Assembly: GCF_039537875.1 (NCBI RefSeq) | Contig: NZ_BAABBI010000001.1 | Span: forward strand, 1,116,001-1,180,000 | DNA from: Corallibacter vietnamensis | Lineage (GTDB): Bacteria; Bacteroidota; Bacteroidia; Flavobacteriales; Flavobacteriaceae | Direction of reading: 5' to 3' | DNA: 64,000 nucleotides | Shown: piece by piece, positions 17,501 through 25,746 of the stretch | Numbering within the stretch: position 1 is the first letter of the stretch | Layout of the letters: each line of letters begins with the position of its first letter | The notes under the pieces: model-generated | The model's database searches: none | The model's input: only the letters and a program-made list of their open reading frames with translations | Told to the model about the DNA's origin: nothing | Made by a program: the position numbers and the translations under genes

Positions 17501-18271
17501 ATGGATTTACATGCAAATGTATTAGGAGAAGGCACGCCGTTTATCATACTTCATGGTTTTTTAGGTATGGGGGATAACTGGAAAACATTAGGAAAAAAAT
17601 TTAGTGAAACAGGTTTTGAGGTTCATATGATTGATCAACGTAACCACGGAAAAAGTTTTCATTCTGATGCTTTTGATTATGAACTTCTTGTTGAAGATTT
17701 AAAACAATATTGTGATAAGTTCCAACTTAAAAACATTGTACTTCTAGGGCATTCTATGGGAGGCAAAACAGCAATGCTTTTTGCTTCAACTTACCCTGAA
17801 TTGGTTTCTAAATTGTTGGTTGCCGATATTTCACCTAGATATTACCCAATACATCATGATACCATACTAGAAGGGTTAAGCAGTTTAAACTTTTCAGAGC
17901 TAAAAAGTCGTAGCGAAGCCGATGAACAATTATCTCGTTACGTATCAGATTTTGGAACACGTCAATTTTTACTAAAAAACCTGTATTGGGTAGAAAAAGG
18001 GACACTTGCTTTACGCATGAATTTAGATGCGCTAAAAAAACATGTAGGAGAAGTAGGTGAAGCATTACCTATGCATGCCAAGTTTGACGGAGCTACACTT
18101 TTTTTAAGAGGCGATAAAAGTGAGTACATAGCACAACAGGACGAAACACTTATAAAAAATCATTTCCCTGAAGCGCAAATAGTAACTATAAGCAATGCAG
18201 GTCACTGGTTACATGCTGAAAATCCTGAAGATTTTTATAATGCTGTAATAGCGTTTGTAAAAGCATCATAG
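17501..18271 (+). CDS. Alpha/beta hydrolase (YbfF-type esterase)
   Basis: A 256-residue alpha/beta-hydrolase-fold enzyme. Oxyanion loop HGFLGMGDNW lies at 18-27, nucleophile S85 in GHSMGG, an acid in the GDKSEYI region near 205, and the catalytic His in NAGHWLHAENPE near 230. It resembles E. coli YbfF, a short-chain acyl esterase; the natural substrate is unknown. Co-transcribed with pdxJ (4-base gap). Confidence 0.88.
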   Translation: MDLHANVLGEGTPFIILHGFLGMGDNWKTLGKKFSETGFEVHMIDQRNHGKSFHSDAFDYELLVEDLKQYCDKFQLKNIVLLGHSMGGKTAMLFASTYPELVSKLLVADISPRYYPIHHDTILEGLSSLNFSELKSRSEADEQLSRYVSDFGTRQFLLKNLYWVEKGTLALRMNLDALKKHVGEVGEALPMHAKFDGATLFLRGDKSEYIAQQDETLIKNHFPEAQIVTISNAGHWLHAENPEDFYNAVIAFVKAS

Positions 18272-18314
18272 GTTTTTTGTATCTTTATGAAAAGAGACTA
18301 AAAAACCAATTTTT

Positions 18315-18662
18315 ATGAACCTTATTATTAGAGTATTATTAACAGCTGTAGCAGTTGTTATTTTAGCAAAACTTTTGCCAGGAGCTGCTGTTGAAGGTTT
18401 TGGTTCAGCAATCATTGTAGCCATAGTTTTAGGACTGCTTAACGCTATAGTAAAACCTATTTTGGTAATACTTACATTGCCAATTACCATTGTAACATTA
18501 GGATTGTTTTTGCTAGTTATCAATGCATGTATCATTTTATTGGCAGATAAATTTATAGATGGGTTTGGCGTAAGTGGCTTCTGGACAGCCTTGCTATTTA
18601 GCTTACTACTATCACTGATGCAATCTATTTTATATTCACTTTTAAAAGACGATAAAAAATAG
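18315..18662 (+). CDS. Small four-helix membrane protein, phage holin family 4-like
   Basis: A 115-residue protein with four hydrophobic helices and the family pattern LLTAVAVVILAKLLPGAAVEG, then LGLLNAIVKPILVILTLPIT and GFGVSGFWTALL. Databases usually call this the phage holin family (Mycobacterium 4 TMS superfamily). There is no phage context here; it is a widespread chromosomal gene of unknown role. It lies 43 bases after the hydrolase gene, the spacer holding a weak A/T-only dyad. Confidence 0.82.
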   Translation: MNLIIRVLLTAVAVVILAKLLPGAAVEGFGSAIIVAIVLGLLNAIVKPILVILTLPITIVTLGLFLLVINACIILLADKFIDGFGVSGFWTALLFSLLLSLMQSILYSLLKDDKK

Positions 18663-18687
18663 ACTGAAACACAAGCTGTTAAAAACT

Positions 18688-18724
18688 TTGTAGGGTTGTA
18701 AAAAAGTTATACTTTTGCAACCCT
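18688..18724 (+). promoter_or_regulatory. Promoter of trigger factor gene with an overlapping inverted repeat
   Basis: TTG at 18688-18690, a 19-base spacer and TACTTTTG at 18710-18717 fit the flavobacterial consensus exactly. The arms GGGTTG (18693-18698) and CAACCC (18718-18723) flank the -7 box. The roughly 55-base leader contains a small GCCC-TTT-GGGC hairpin near 18752-18762. Confidence 0.65.
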
Positions 18725-18777
18725 TTTTAATTAAATAATAGTTTTAAAAATGCCCTTTGGGCTTATGTCATAACACG

Positions 18778-20106
18778 ATGAATATTACAAGAGAAAACAT
18801 TGACGCATTAAATGCTGTGGTAAAGGTTGATATTGCTAAAGAAGATTATAGCGATAAAGTAGAAAAAATCTTATCAGATTACCGTAAAACAGCAAACATT
18901 CCAGGATTTAGAAAAGGACACGTGCCAATGGGAATGGTGAAAAAACAATACGGAAAAGCTGTGTTGGTTGATGAAGTAAACAAATTACTTCAAGATGCAT
19001 TAAACAAATATTTAACAGAAGAGAAACTTGACGTTTTAGGGCATCCGCTACCAAAGCCTCAAGATGATTTAGATTGGGATTCTGACAAACTATCATTTGA
19101 ATTTGAATTAGGATTATCACCAGAATTTGATGTAGAATTAAAATCTAAAAAAGCTATCACTAGTTATACAATTGTAGCTGGAGATAAAATGATTGATGAT
19201 CAAATTGAAAACATTCAAAAACAATACGGGAAATTAATCTCTCAAGACGAAATAGCAAAAGATAGCGAAGTAACAGGTACTTTTAAAAACGAAGAAAAAG
19301 AGATTGAAAACACCGTAACCTTAACTTTAGATAAATTTAAAGGAAAAGCAACCGAAAAGAAATTTGTAGGAGCAAAAGTAGGTGATGTTATCAAACTTAA
19401 AACAAAAGGACTTTATGATGATGAGCATGAATTAATGCACGCTCTTAAATTAACACATGACGATGTTCATGGCTTAGACATTGAAGTAACTTTTACTGTA
19501 ACAGAAATTAACGAACGTGAATTAGCAGATTTAGATCAAGAATTATTTGATAAATTATTTGGTAAAGACGTTGTAAAAAGTGTTACAGAATTAAAAGAAA
19601 AAATAAAAGAAGACGCTGAAAAACAATTTAAGCAACAAGCAGACCAAAAGTTATTAAATGATGTAACTGAATATTTAGTAGACAATACTAAATTTGATTT
19701 ACCATCAGAGTTTTTAACAAAATGGATGCAAACTGCAGGCGAAAAAGAATTAACAGAAGAGCAAGCAAAAGAAGAGTACGAAAAATCTGAAAAAAGCTTA
19801 CGTTACCAATTAATTGAAAGTAAACTTATCGTAGAAAACGACATTAAGGTAACTATGGATGATATTAAAGACCATGCCAAGCAAATGATAAAAGCGCAAA
19901 TGGCTCAATTTGGTCAAATGAATCCTTCAGATAAAGAATTAGAAGATATTGCAGCTAGAGTTTTATCAAATCAAGATGAAGCACGTCGTATATCAGAACA
20001 AATTATCAGTCAAAGATTGCTTGATATCTACAAAGAAAAAGCAAACCTTAAAGCAAAAGAAGTTACTTACGATGACTTTATAAAAGAAGTTTACGGCGAT
20101 AAATAA
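18778..20106 (+). CDS. tig: Trigger factor
   Basis: A 442-residue ribosome-associated chaperone. An N-terminal ribosome-binding domain carries the signature FRKGHVPMGMVKKQYG (usually GFRxGKxP). A diverged FKBP-like prolyl isomerase domain lies near 155-245 and a long helical C-terminal domain completes it. I place the start at 18778 (MNITRENIDALN); the seven extra codons upstream lie in the leader hairpin region. It has its own promoter and a terminator. clpP and clpX follow, the standard tig-clpP-clpX order. Confidence 0.96.
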   Translation: MNITRENIDALNAVVKVDIAKEDYSDKVEKILSDYRKTANIPGFRKGHVPMGMVKKQYGKAVLVDEVNKLLQDALNKYLTEEKLDVLGHPLPKPQDDLDWDSDKLSFEFELGLSPEFDVELKSKKAITSYTIVAGDKMIDDQIENIQKQYGKLISQDEIAKDSEVTGTFKNEEKEIENTVTLTLDKFKGKATEKKFVGAKVGDVIKLKTKGLYDDEHELMHALKLTHDDVHGLDIEVTFTVTEINERELADLDQELFDKLFGKDVVKSVTELKEKIKEDAEKQFKQQADQKLLNDVTEYLVDNTKFDLPSEFLTKWMQTAGEKELTEEQAKEEYEKSEKSLRYQLIESKLIVENDIKVTMDDIKDHAKQMIKAQMAQFGQMNPSDKELEDIAARVLSNQDEARRISEQIISQRLLDIYKEKANLKAKEVTYDDFIKEVYGDK

Positions 20107-20141
20107 GTTAACAAACTTTTAAAGAATAAATCCTTATATTT

Positions 20142-20178
20142 AGGCGTTGAAATTTTATATTTTAACGCCTTTTTATTT
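20142..20178 (+). terminator. Terminator after tig
   Basis: AGGCGTTGAAA and TTTTAACGCCT form a stem around an A/T loop, followed by TTTTATTT, about 35 bases after the tig stop. Confidence 0.75.
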
Positions 20179-20201
20179 CATTAAAACAATCACGACAAAC
20201 T

Positions 20202-20876
20202 ATGGATTACGCAAAAGAATTTGAGAAATTCGCTATAAAAGATCAAGGGATTAGTAGTACGTATTACAATAAAATAATGAGTAGTATGTATCCAACAAAC
20301 CTCACTCCAAATATTATTGAAGAACGCCAAATGAACATCGCTATTTTTGATGTGTTTTCTCGTTTAATGATGGATCGTATTATCTTTATGGGAACAGCCA
20401 TTAACGATCAAGTAGCAAATATTATACAAGCACAATTATTGTTTTTAGAAAGTACAGATGCATCTAAAGACATTCAAATATATATCAATTCACCAGGAGG
20501 TAGTGTTTATGCTGGTTTAGGAATTTATGATACGATGCAGTTTATAAAACCAGATGTAGCAACTATTTGCACAGGAATGGCAGCATCAATGGGTGCTGTA
20601 TTATTATGTGCTGGAGAAAAAGGAAAACGAAGCGGTTTATCTCACTCACGTGTTATGATTCACCAACCATTAGGAGGAGCGCAAGGTCAAGCTAGTGATA
20701 TTGAAATTACAGCACGAGAAATATTAACATTAAAAGAAGAGCTTTATAACATTATTAGTAAACATTCAGGTCAGGATTACGACAAAGTATACGCAGATAG
20801 TGACCGTGACTACTGGATGAAAGCTGATAAAGCAAAAGAATATGGAATGATTGACGAGATTTTAGTTCGTGAATAA
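20202..20876 (+). CDS. clpP: ATP-dependent Clp protease proteolytic subunit
   Basis: A 224-residue serine protease that forms the tetradecameric ClpP barrel. Catalytic S129 lies in TGMAASMGA and H154 in VMIHQPLGG; the handle sequence INSPGGSVYAG is present. The N-terminus carries about 25 residues before the mature start seen in other ClpPs, consistent with a processed propeptide. clpX follows 28 bases later and forms the ATPase partner. Confidence 0.97.
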   Translation: MDYAKEFEKFAIKDQGISSTYYNKIMSSMYPTNLTPNIIEERQMNIAIFDVFSRLMMDRIIFMGTAINDQVANIIQAQLLFLESTDASKDIQIYINSPGGSVYAGLGIYDTMQFIKPDVATICTGMAASMGAVLLCAGEKGKRSGLSHSRVMIHQPLGGAQGQASDIEITAREILTLKEELYNIISKHSGQDYDKVYADSDRDYWMKADKAKEYGMIDEILVRE

Positions 20877-20904
20877 TTCTAAAAAAAGAAAAGAAAACTG
20901 ATTT

Positions 20905-22137
20905 ATGGCAAAGGAAGATTTAGAATGCTCGTTTTGTGGTAGAAAAAAACCCGAAACAAACTTATTAATCGCTGGGCTAGATGCACACATTTGTGACAGA
21001 TGTATAGAACAAGCACATGGTATTGTTTTAGAAGAGTCAAAACAAAGTGATAATACCGACTTGTCTGCCGAGCTTATGTTGCGTAAACCACAGCAAATAA
21101 AAACATTTCTTGATGAGTATATTATTGGTCAAGAAATGACAAAAAAAGTAATGTCTGTGGCTGTTTACAACCATTACAAGCGATTATTACAAACACCTTC
21201 TGATGACGATATTGAAATACAAAAAAGTAATATCGTTATGGTAGGACAAACCGGAACAGGAAAAACCTTAATGGCAAAAACCGTAGCAAAAATGCTTAAT
21301 GTGCCATTAGCTATTGTAGATGCTACTGTGTTAACCGAAGCTGGTTATGTAGGAGAAGATGTTGAAAGCATTTTAACACGTTTATTACAAGCAGCAGATT
21401 ACAATTTAGAAAAAGCAGAAAAAGGGATTGTTTTTATTGACGAGATTGATAAAATAGCTCGTAAAAGTGATAATCCTTCAATAACTAGAGACGTATCTGG
21501 AGAAGGCGTTCAGCAAGCTCTACTCAAGCTTCTTGAAGGAACAACTGTAAACGTGCCGCCTAAAGGAGGACGTAAACATCCAGATCAAAAGTTTATTGAA
21601 GTTAACACAGAAAATATTTTATTTATTGCTGGTGGAGCTTTTGATGGGATAGATAAAATTATTTCAAAAAGACTTAATATGCAGGCTGTTGGTTATAGCG
21701 CATCAATGTCTGATGAGCGTGTTGACCACGAGCACTTATTGCAGTACATTATTCCAAAAGATTTAAAAGATTTTGGATTAATTCCAGAAATAATAGGAAG
21801 ACTTCCAGTGCTAACATACATGGATCCTTTAGATGCTAAAACATTGAGAGCTATCTTAACAGAGCCTAAAAACGCCATTATAAAACAGTATAAAAAACTG
21901 TTTGAAATGGATGACATTGCTTTTAGTATGACAGATGGCGCTTTAGACTATATTGTTGAAAAAGCTATTGAATACAAATTAGGGGCTAGAGGATTGCGTT
22001 CATTGTGTGAAGAAGTGCTTACTGATGCTATGTTTGAGTTGCCAGGAAGTAAAGAAAAAGAGCTTAAAGTAACTAAAGCTTATACTGAAGAAAAATTAAC
22101 TAAAATCACATTAAAAAAACTAAAGGCAGTTTCTTAA
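20905..22137 (+). CDS. clpX: ATP-dependent Clp protease ATP-binding subunit ClpX
   Basis: A 410-residue AAA+ unfoldase. The N-terminal zinc-binding domain has C8, C11, C30 and C33. Walker A is GQTGTGKT at 114-121, Walker B is IVFIDEIDKIA, and the pore region and sensor motifs follow (GARGLRS near 363). It unfolds tagged substrates into ClpP. It is transcribed with clpP and followed by a bidirectional terminator. Confidence 0.98.
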   Translation: MAKEDLECSFCGRKKPETNLLIAGLDAHICDRCIEQAHGIVLEESKQSDNTDLSAELMLRKPQQIKTFLDEYIIGQEMTKKVMSVAVYNHYKRLLQTPSDDDIEIQKSNIVMVGQTGTGKTLMAKTVAKMLNVPLAIVDATVLTEAGYVGEDVESILTRLLQAADYNLEKAEKGIVFIDEIDKIARKSDNPSITRDVSGEGVQQALLKLLEGTTVNVPPKGGRKHPDQKFIEVNTENILFIAGGAFDGIDKIISKRLNMQAVGYSASMSDERVDHEHLLQYIIPKDLKDFGLIPEIIGRLPVLTYMDPLDAKTLRAILTEPKNAIIKQYKKLFEMDDIAFSMTDGALDYIVEKAIEYKLGARGLRSLCEEVLTDAMFELPGSKEKELKVTKAYTEEKLTKITLKKLKAVS

Positions 22138-22162
22138 CGTAAAGTAGGTTTTAATATAAAAA

Positions 22163-22200
22163 CAAAAGTCATTTGTAATATTTTACGAATGACTTTTTTG
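22163..22200. terminator. Bidirectional terminator between clpX and the carotenoid operon
   Basis: AAAAGTCATTTGTAA and TTACGAATGACTTTTT form an imperfect 14-bp stem with A-runs before and T-runs after it. It serves clpX on the plus strand. On the minus strand the stem includes the last codons and stop of the lycopene cyclase gene. Confidence 0.75.
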
Positions 22201-22869
22201 TTTAAAATAACGATATAAATCAATATTGCTTATTATCAAAAGTAAACCATAAATTGAATCTTCTATAGGAATGTTTCCTAGGCGTATTCCTAGGTTTTCG
22301 GCATCATTGTACCACACAATAGGAGCCACTATAAAACTACCTGTTAAAATGCCGTTGCTTATAAAGAAAAAAGGAAGCACCAATATGTAACTTAGATAAT
22401 GATAAGATAAGTCTGTTTTTTTTAATAGATGAATGCTTAAGTAGGCGCTAGTAACAAAAAAAGTAACCGAGGTATAGAGTTTATTGTAATTTATAATAGC
22501 AGTAAAAAGCAAAATTAATAAAACAATAAGTGTTATATAGCGCTGTATGTTTTTTAACGGGTTGTTTTTTATTAAATATATTGTAGAAAAATATGTAAAG
22601 ACACATGAAAAAGGAATGCAGATAAAGAATAGGATTTCTTCAATAGGAAGGTTTGTTATATAAAAGCCAGTTAGGTACGTGTTGTTGAAACCCCAAATGC
22701 CTTTTTGAACAAATAACGCATCCCATATCAAAAATAAAAGCGCAATAATAAGGTTGGCCTTAATAAATGGCTTCCAGTCTTTGTAAAAAGCATGTTTTTT
22801 ATAAAAACTAGCAATTAGAGGTATTGAGATACAAGCTAAATCTACCAATAAGTAAGTATAAGCTTTCAT
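22183..22869 (-). CDS. crtY: Lycopene beta-cyclase, fused heterodimer (CrtYc-CrtYd) type
   Basis: A 228-residue integral membrane protein with about six or seven helices and two related halves. Each half ends in the proline-acid motif of this cyclase class: LPIEEILFF near residue 76 and IPIEDSIYG near 205. It lacks the FAD-binding Rossmann start of bacterial CrtY/CrtL, so it belongs to the fused CrtYcd family. It should convert lycopene to beta-carotene. It is the last gene of the operon, 3 bases after crtZ. Confidence 0.88.
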   Translation of the reverse strand: MKAYTYLLVDLACISIPLIASFYKKHAFYKDWKPFIKANLIIALLFLIWDALFVQKGIWGFNNTYLTGFYITNLPIEEILFFICIPFSCVFTYFSTIYLIKNNPLKNIQRYITLIVLLILLFTAIINYNKLYTSVTFFVTSAYLSIHLLKKTDLSYHYLSYILVLPFFFISNGILTGSFIVAPIVWYNDAENLGIRLGNIPIEDSIYGLLLIISNIDLYRYFKQKSHS

Positions 22870-22872
22870 ACG

Positions 22873-23325
22873 CTATTTTTTATGATGTTTTTTAGGGACA
22901 TATAGTAATCCAAAACATTCTCCTTTTTCTTTGCCAAGGTGTTTGTGGTGTACTTTGTGAGCTTTTCGAAGTCCTATAAGGTATTTGTTTTTTGTTTTTT
23001 TAAACCATTTAAAACGCTGATGAATAAGTACATCGTGGATTAAAAAATAAGTAACTCCGTAGAAAAAAATACCTAATCCAATAAAAAACAAAAAGTTTAA
23101 ACTAGGCACAGCACCAAAATAGAATAGTAGAATACTAGGAGTTGCAAATATGATAAAGAAAGCATCATTTTTTTCAAAAACATGCGGATACTTTGGTTGA
23201 TGATGGTCCTTATGTAAATACCATAAAAAGCCATGCATAATATACTTGTGTGTAAGCCAAGTTATGGCTTCCATTAATAAAAATGTAGCAAGAGTTACAA
23301 TACTGTATAATAAAATAGTTACCAT
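22873..23325 (-). CDS. crtZ: Beta-carotene hydroxylase CrtZ
   Basis: A 150-residue di-iron membrane hydroxylase of the fatty-acid hydroxylase superfamily. All four histidine clusters are visible: HKYIMH (26-31), HKDHH (38-42), HDVLIH, and HKVHHKH. It hydroxylates both rings of beta-carotene to give zeaxanthin, the usual pigment of marine Flavobacteriaceae. It lies 18 bases after crtB and 3 bases before crtY. Confidence 0.92.
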   Translation of the reverse strand: MVTILLYSIVTLATFLLMEAITWLTHKYIMHGFLWYLHKDHHQPKYPHVFEKNDAFFIIFATPSILLFYFGAVPSLNFLFFIGLGIFFYGVTYFLIHDVLIHQRFKWFKKTKNKYLIGLRKAHKVHHKHLGKEKGECFGLLYVPKKHHKK

Positions 23326-23343
23326 ATTATTAGAGCGTGTGTA

Positions 23344-24180
23344 TTATAAAACATTTAGCTTATATCTTATGTAAGACTTTGTGAAAATTAAAAATTTTAA
23401 AGTGTTAGAAACTCTAATGCGTCCTTTTAGGATTTTTTCAGAATCAGCTTTTTTAAGTTTTTTAAGAAGTTTTAAATAATATCTGTAAGCTATATAAACT
23501 CCAAATCTGCTTTCTAATGGTAGTTTTACTATGCCAGAATAAGCCTCAATCAAATCTGTGTTTATATCAGCGATTATTTCTTCTTTAGTAAGGCTATTTA
23601 GTGTTTTGTTAGATAAGTTAGGAAAATAAGAGCGGCCTAATTGTTCTATGTCATCTTTAATGTCTCTTAAAAAATTTATTTTTTGAAAAGCAGATCCAAG
23701 ATGTTTTGCAGCGTGTTTTAGCTCGTTAAATTTTGTTTCGTCATTATTAACAAAAACACGTAAACACATTAATCCTACCACATCAGCAGATCCATATATG
23801 TAGTTTTCATAAGCCTCTCTAGTTGTATAATCTGTTATAAATAAATCAGATTCCATACGCTTGAGAAAATCATCTGCATATGTATGTAAATTGTAATTAT
23901 GAACTACTTCTTGAAAAGCGTTTATAATTGGGTTTAGACTTATTTTTCTATCTAAAGCTTTTTTGTAATCGTTCACAAAATCTTTGAATAAGTCTTCCTG
24001 ATTGTAAGCGTTGAAAGAGTCTACAATTTCGTCAGCGTATCTAACAAAACCATAAATAGCATATATATGCGGTCTCACTGATGGCGCAAAAAGTTTTATG
24101 CCCAATGAAAATGATGTGCTGTAAGTGTTTGTAACTATTTTACTGCACTTTAAGCTTGAGGTATCAAATAGCTGTTTCAT
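23344..24180 (-). CDS. crtB: Phytoene synthase CrtB
   Basis: A 278-residue squalene/phytoene synthase family enzyme. The two aspartate-rich Mg-binding motifs are DEIVD at 50-54 and NFLRDIKDD in the C-terminal half, and the stretch SADVVGLMCLRVF is typical. It joins two GGPP molecules into phytoene. Its ATG overlaps the crtI stop by 4 bases (ATGA), indicating translational coupling. Confidence 0.94.
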   Translation of the reverse strand: MKQLFDTSSLKCSKIVTNTYSTSFSLGIKLFAPSVRPHIYAIYGFVRYADEIVDSFNAYNQEDLFKDFVNDYKKALDRKISLNPIINAFQEVVHNYNLHTYADDFLKRMESDLFITDYTTREAYENYIYGSADVVGLMCLRVFVNNDETKFNELKHAAKHLGSAFQKINFLRDIKDDIEQLGRSYFPNLSNKTLNSLTKEEIIADINTDLIEAYSGIVKLPLESRFGVYIAYRYYLKLLKKLKKADSEKILKGRIRVSNTLKFLIFTKSYIRYKLNVL

Positions 24181-25646
24181 TTTTTATGATATTTTATTAT
24201 TAAATCACTTACTATTTTTCCGGATATTAATGATGGAGGAACACCTGGGCCAGGAACAGTAAGCTGACCACAGAAGTAAAGATTATCTACTTTTTTGCTT
24301 TTTAGTTTTGGTCTTAAAACATGCGTTTGAGAAAGTGTATTTGCTAATCCGTAAGCATTTCCTTTGTAGGAGTTGTAATCTTCTTTAAAATTGCTAACGC
24401 AGTATGATTCTTTAAAAAGAATATCCGCTTTTACAGATTCTCCAGTAATTTTCTCAACACGCTCTATAAGTTGATTAAAATAAGTTTCTCTAATAGCTGG
24501 TGTATCTTCAATATCTGGAGCAATTGGTATTAAAAAAATACCTGTTTCTTTTCCTGTGGGAGCAGAACTGTTATCTGTTATACTTGGAAAACTAGCATAG
24601 AACAATGGCTTTTTGGGCCATTTTTTTGTGTTGTAAATTGTTTTGGCGTGGGTTTCAAAATCTGTATCAAAAAATAAAGTATGATGTGATACATTTTTTA
24701 GTTTTTTATTAAACCCAACATAAAACATTAATGCAGATGGCGCAAAGGTTTTTTTGTTCCAGTAAGTTTCAGAGTATTGTCTTAATTTTTGGGGAAGTAA
24801 TGTTTCTGTATGATGATAATCTGCACCGCTTAATACGATATCGCATGGAAAAAATCCAGTTTTTGTTAATACTCCAGAGGCTCTTTTATTGGTGATTTTA
24901 ATTTTCTCTACATCACTATTAGTAATAATTTTTACACCAAGACTTTGAGCAAGTGTGGTAATGCCTTTTACAACCTCATACATACCGCCTTCAGGATGCC
25001 AAGTGCCAAGTTTTAAGTCGGCATAATTCATGAAATTATAAAACGAAGGCGTATTGCTAGGTTTGGCTCCTAAAAACAATACAGGAAACTCTAGTATCTT
25101 TTGAAGTTTCTTGTTTTTAACATAGCCAGATACTTGTTTTTTAATTGTAAGTATAAACTCATGAAGTTTTAAAATGGTTTTAGAGTTTATAATCTCAAAA
25201 ACATGCTGTCCTGGCTTGTAAACTAGGTTTTTAATCGCAATGTTATAATTGTTTTGAGCTTTAAATATAAATTTTTCAAGTTTTTTACCGCTTCCTTTTT
25301 CTACATTTTCAAAGGTGTCTTTTATATTTTCAAAATTATCAGAGATGCTTATTGAGTCATTTTTTCCGTAGTAAATTTTATAAGCAGGATTGAGTTTTGT
25401 TAGATTGTAATAATTTTTTGTTGAGGAATTAAAGTCTCCAAAAAATTGTTCAAACACATCAGGCATCCAATAAAATGTTGGACCCATATCAAAAGTGAAT
25501 CCGTCTTTTTTTAGTTGTCTAGCACGACCACCAACGGTTTTGTTTTTTTCTAAAACAGTAACATCAAATCCCTGTTTTGCCAAATAACATGATGCGGCAA
25601 GTGATGAAAACCCAGAACCTATTATGATTATTTTTTTTGTAGCCAT
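24177..25646 (-). CDS. crtI: Phytoene desaturase CrtI
   Basis: A 489-residue FAD-dependent desaturase. The N-terminal dinucleotide fold IIIIGSGFSSLAASCYLA is followed by VGGRARQLKKDGFTFDMGPT. The C-terminal motif CGQLTVPGPGVPPSLISGK closes the FAD site. It converts phytoene to lycopene. An unusual hairpin lies just before the start (see 25657-25689). It follows the FAS1 gene by 100 bases, on the same strand. Confidence 0.95.
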   Translation of the reverse strand: MATKKIIIIGSGFSSLAASCYLAKQGFDVTVLEKNKTVGGRARQLKKDGFTFDMGPTFYWMPDVFEQFFGDFNSSTKNYYNLTKLNPAYKIYYGKNDSISISDNFENIKDTFENVEKGSGKKLEKFIFKAQNNYNIAIKNLVYKPGQHVFEIINSKTILKLHEFILTIKKQVSGYVKNKKLQKILEFPVLFLGAKPSNTPSFYNFMNYADLKLGTWHPEGGMYEVVKGITTLAQSLGVKIITNSDVEKIKITNKRASGVLTKTGFFPCDIVLSGADYHHTETLLPQKLRQYSETYWNKKTFAPSALMFYVGFNKKLKNVSHHTLFFDTDFETHAKTIYNTKKWPKKPLFYASFPSITDNSSAPTGKETGIFLIPIAPDIEDTPAIRETYFNQLIERVEKITGESVKADILFKESYCVSNFKEDYNSYKGNAYGLANTLSQTHVLRPKLKSKKVDNLYFCGQLTVPGPGVPPSLISGKIVSDLIIKYHKK

Positions 25647-25656
25647 TGTTTGTTTA

Positions 25657-25726
25657 AGTAAACCGATAACCTGAAGATTACCGGTTTACTATCTATTAAT
25701 TAAAACTCACCATCTTTCTTTTTCAT
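25657..25726 (-). promoter_or_regulatory. Hairpin and mini-ORF in the FAS1-crtI spacer
   Basis: On the minus strand AGTAAACCGGTAA pairs with TTATCGGTTTACT (about 25657-25689), a 13-bp stem with one wobble pair and an 8-base loop. No T-run follows, so it is not a normal terminator. It lies 10 bases before the crtI ATG. Directly upstream is an 8-codon reading frame (25700-25726, MKKKDGEF). The pair could form a leader or attenuator, stabilise the crt mRNA, or separate FAS1 and crt expression levels. Confidence 0.35.
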
Positions 25727-25746
25727 AATGTCTTTAAGATCTCATA

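Noticed and set aside
18315..18662. Prophage signal from the holin-like name
   Set aside because: The family is a common chromosomal membrane protein; there are no other phage genes, attachment repeats or compositional change nearby.
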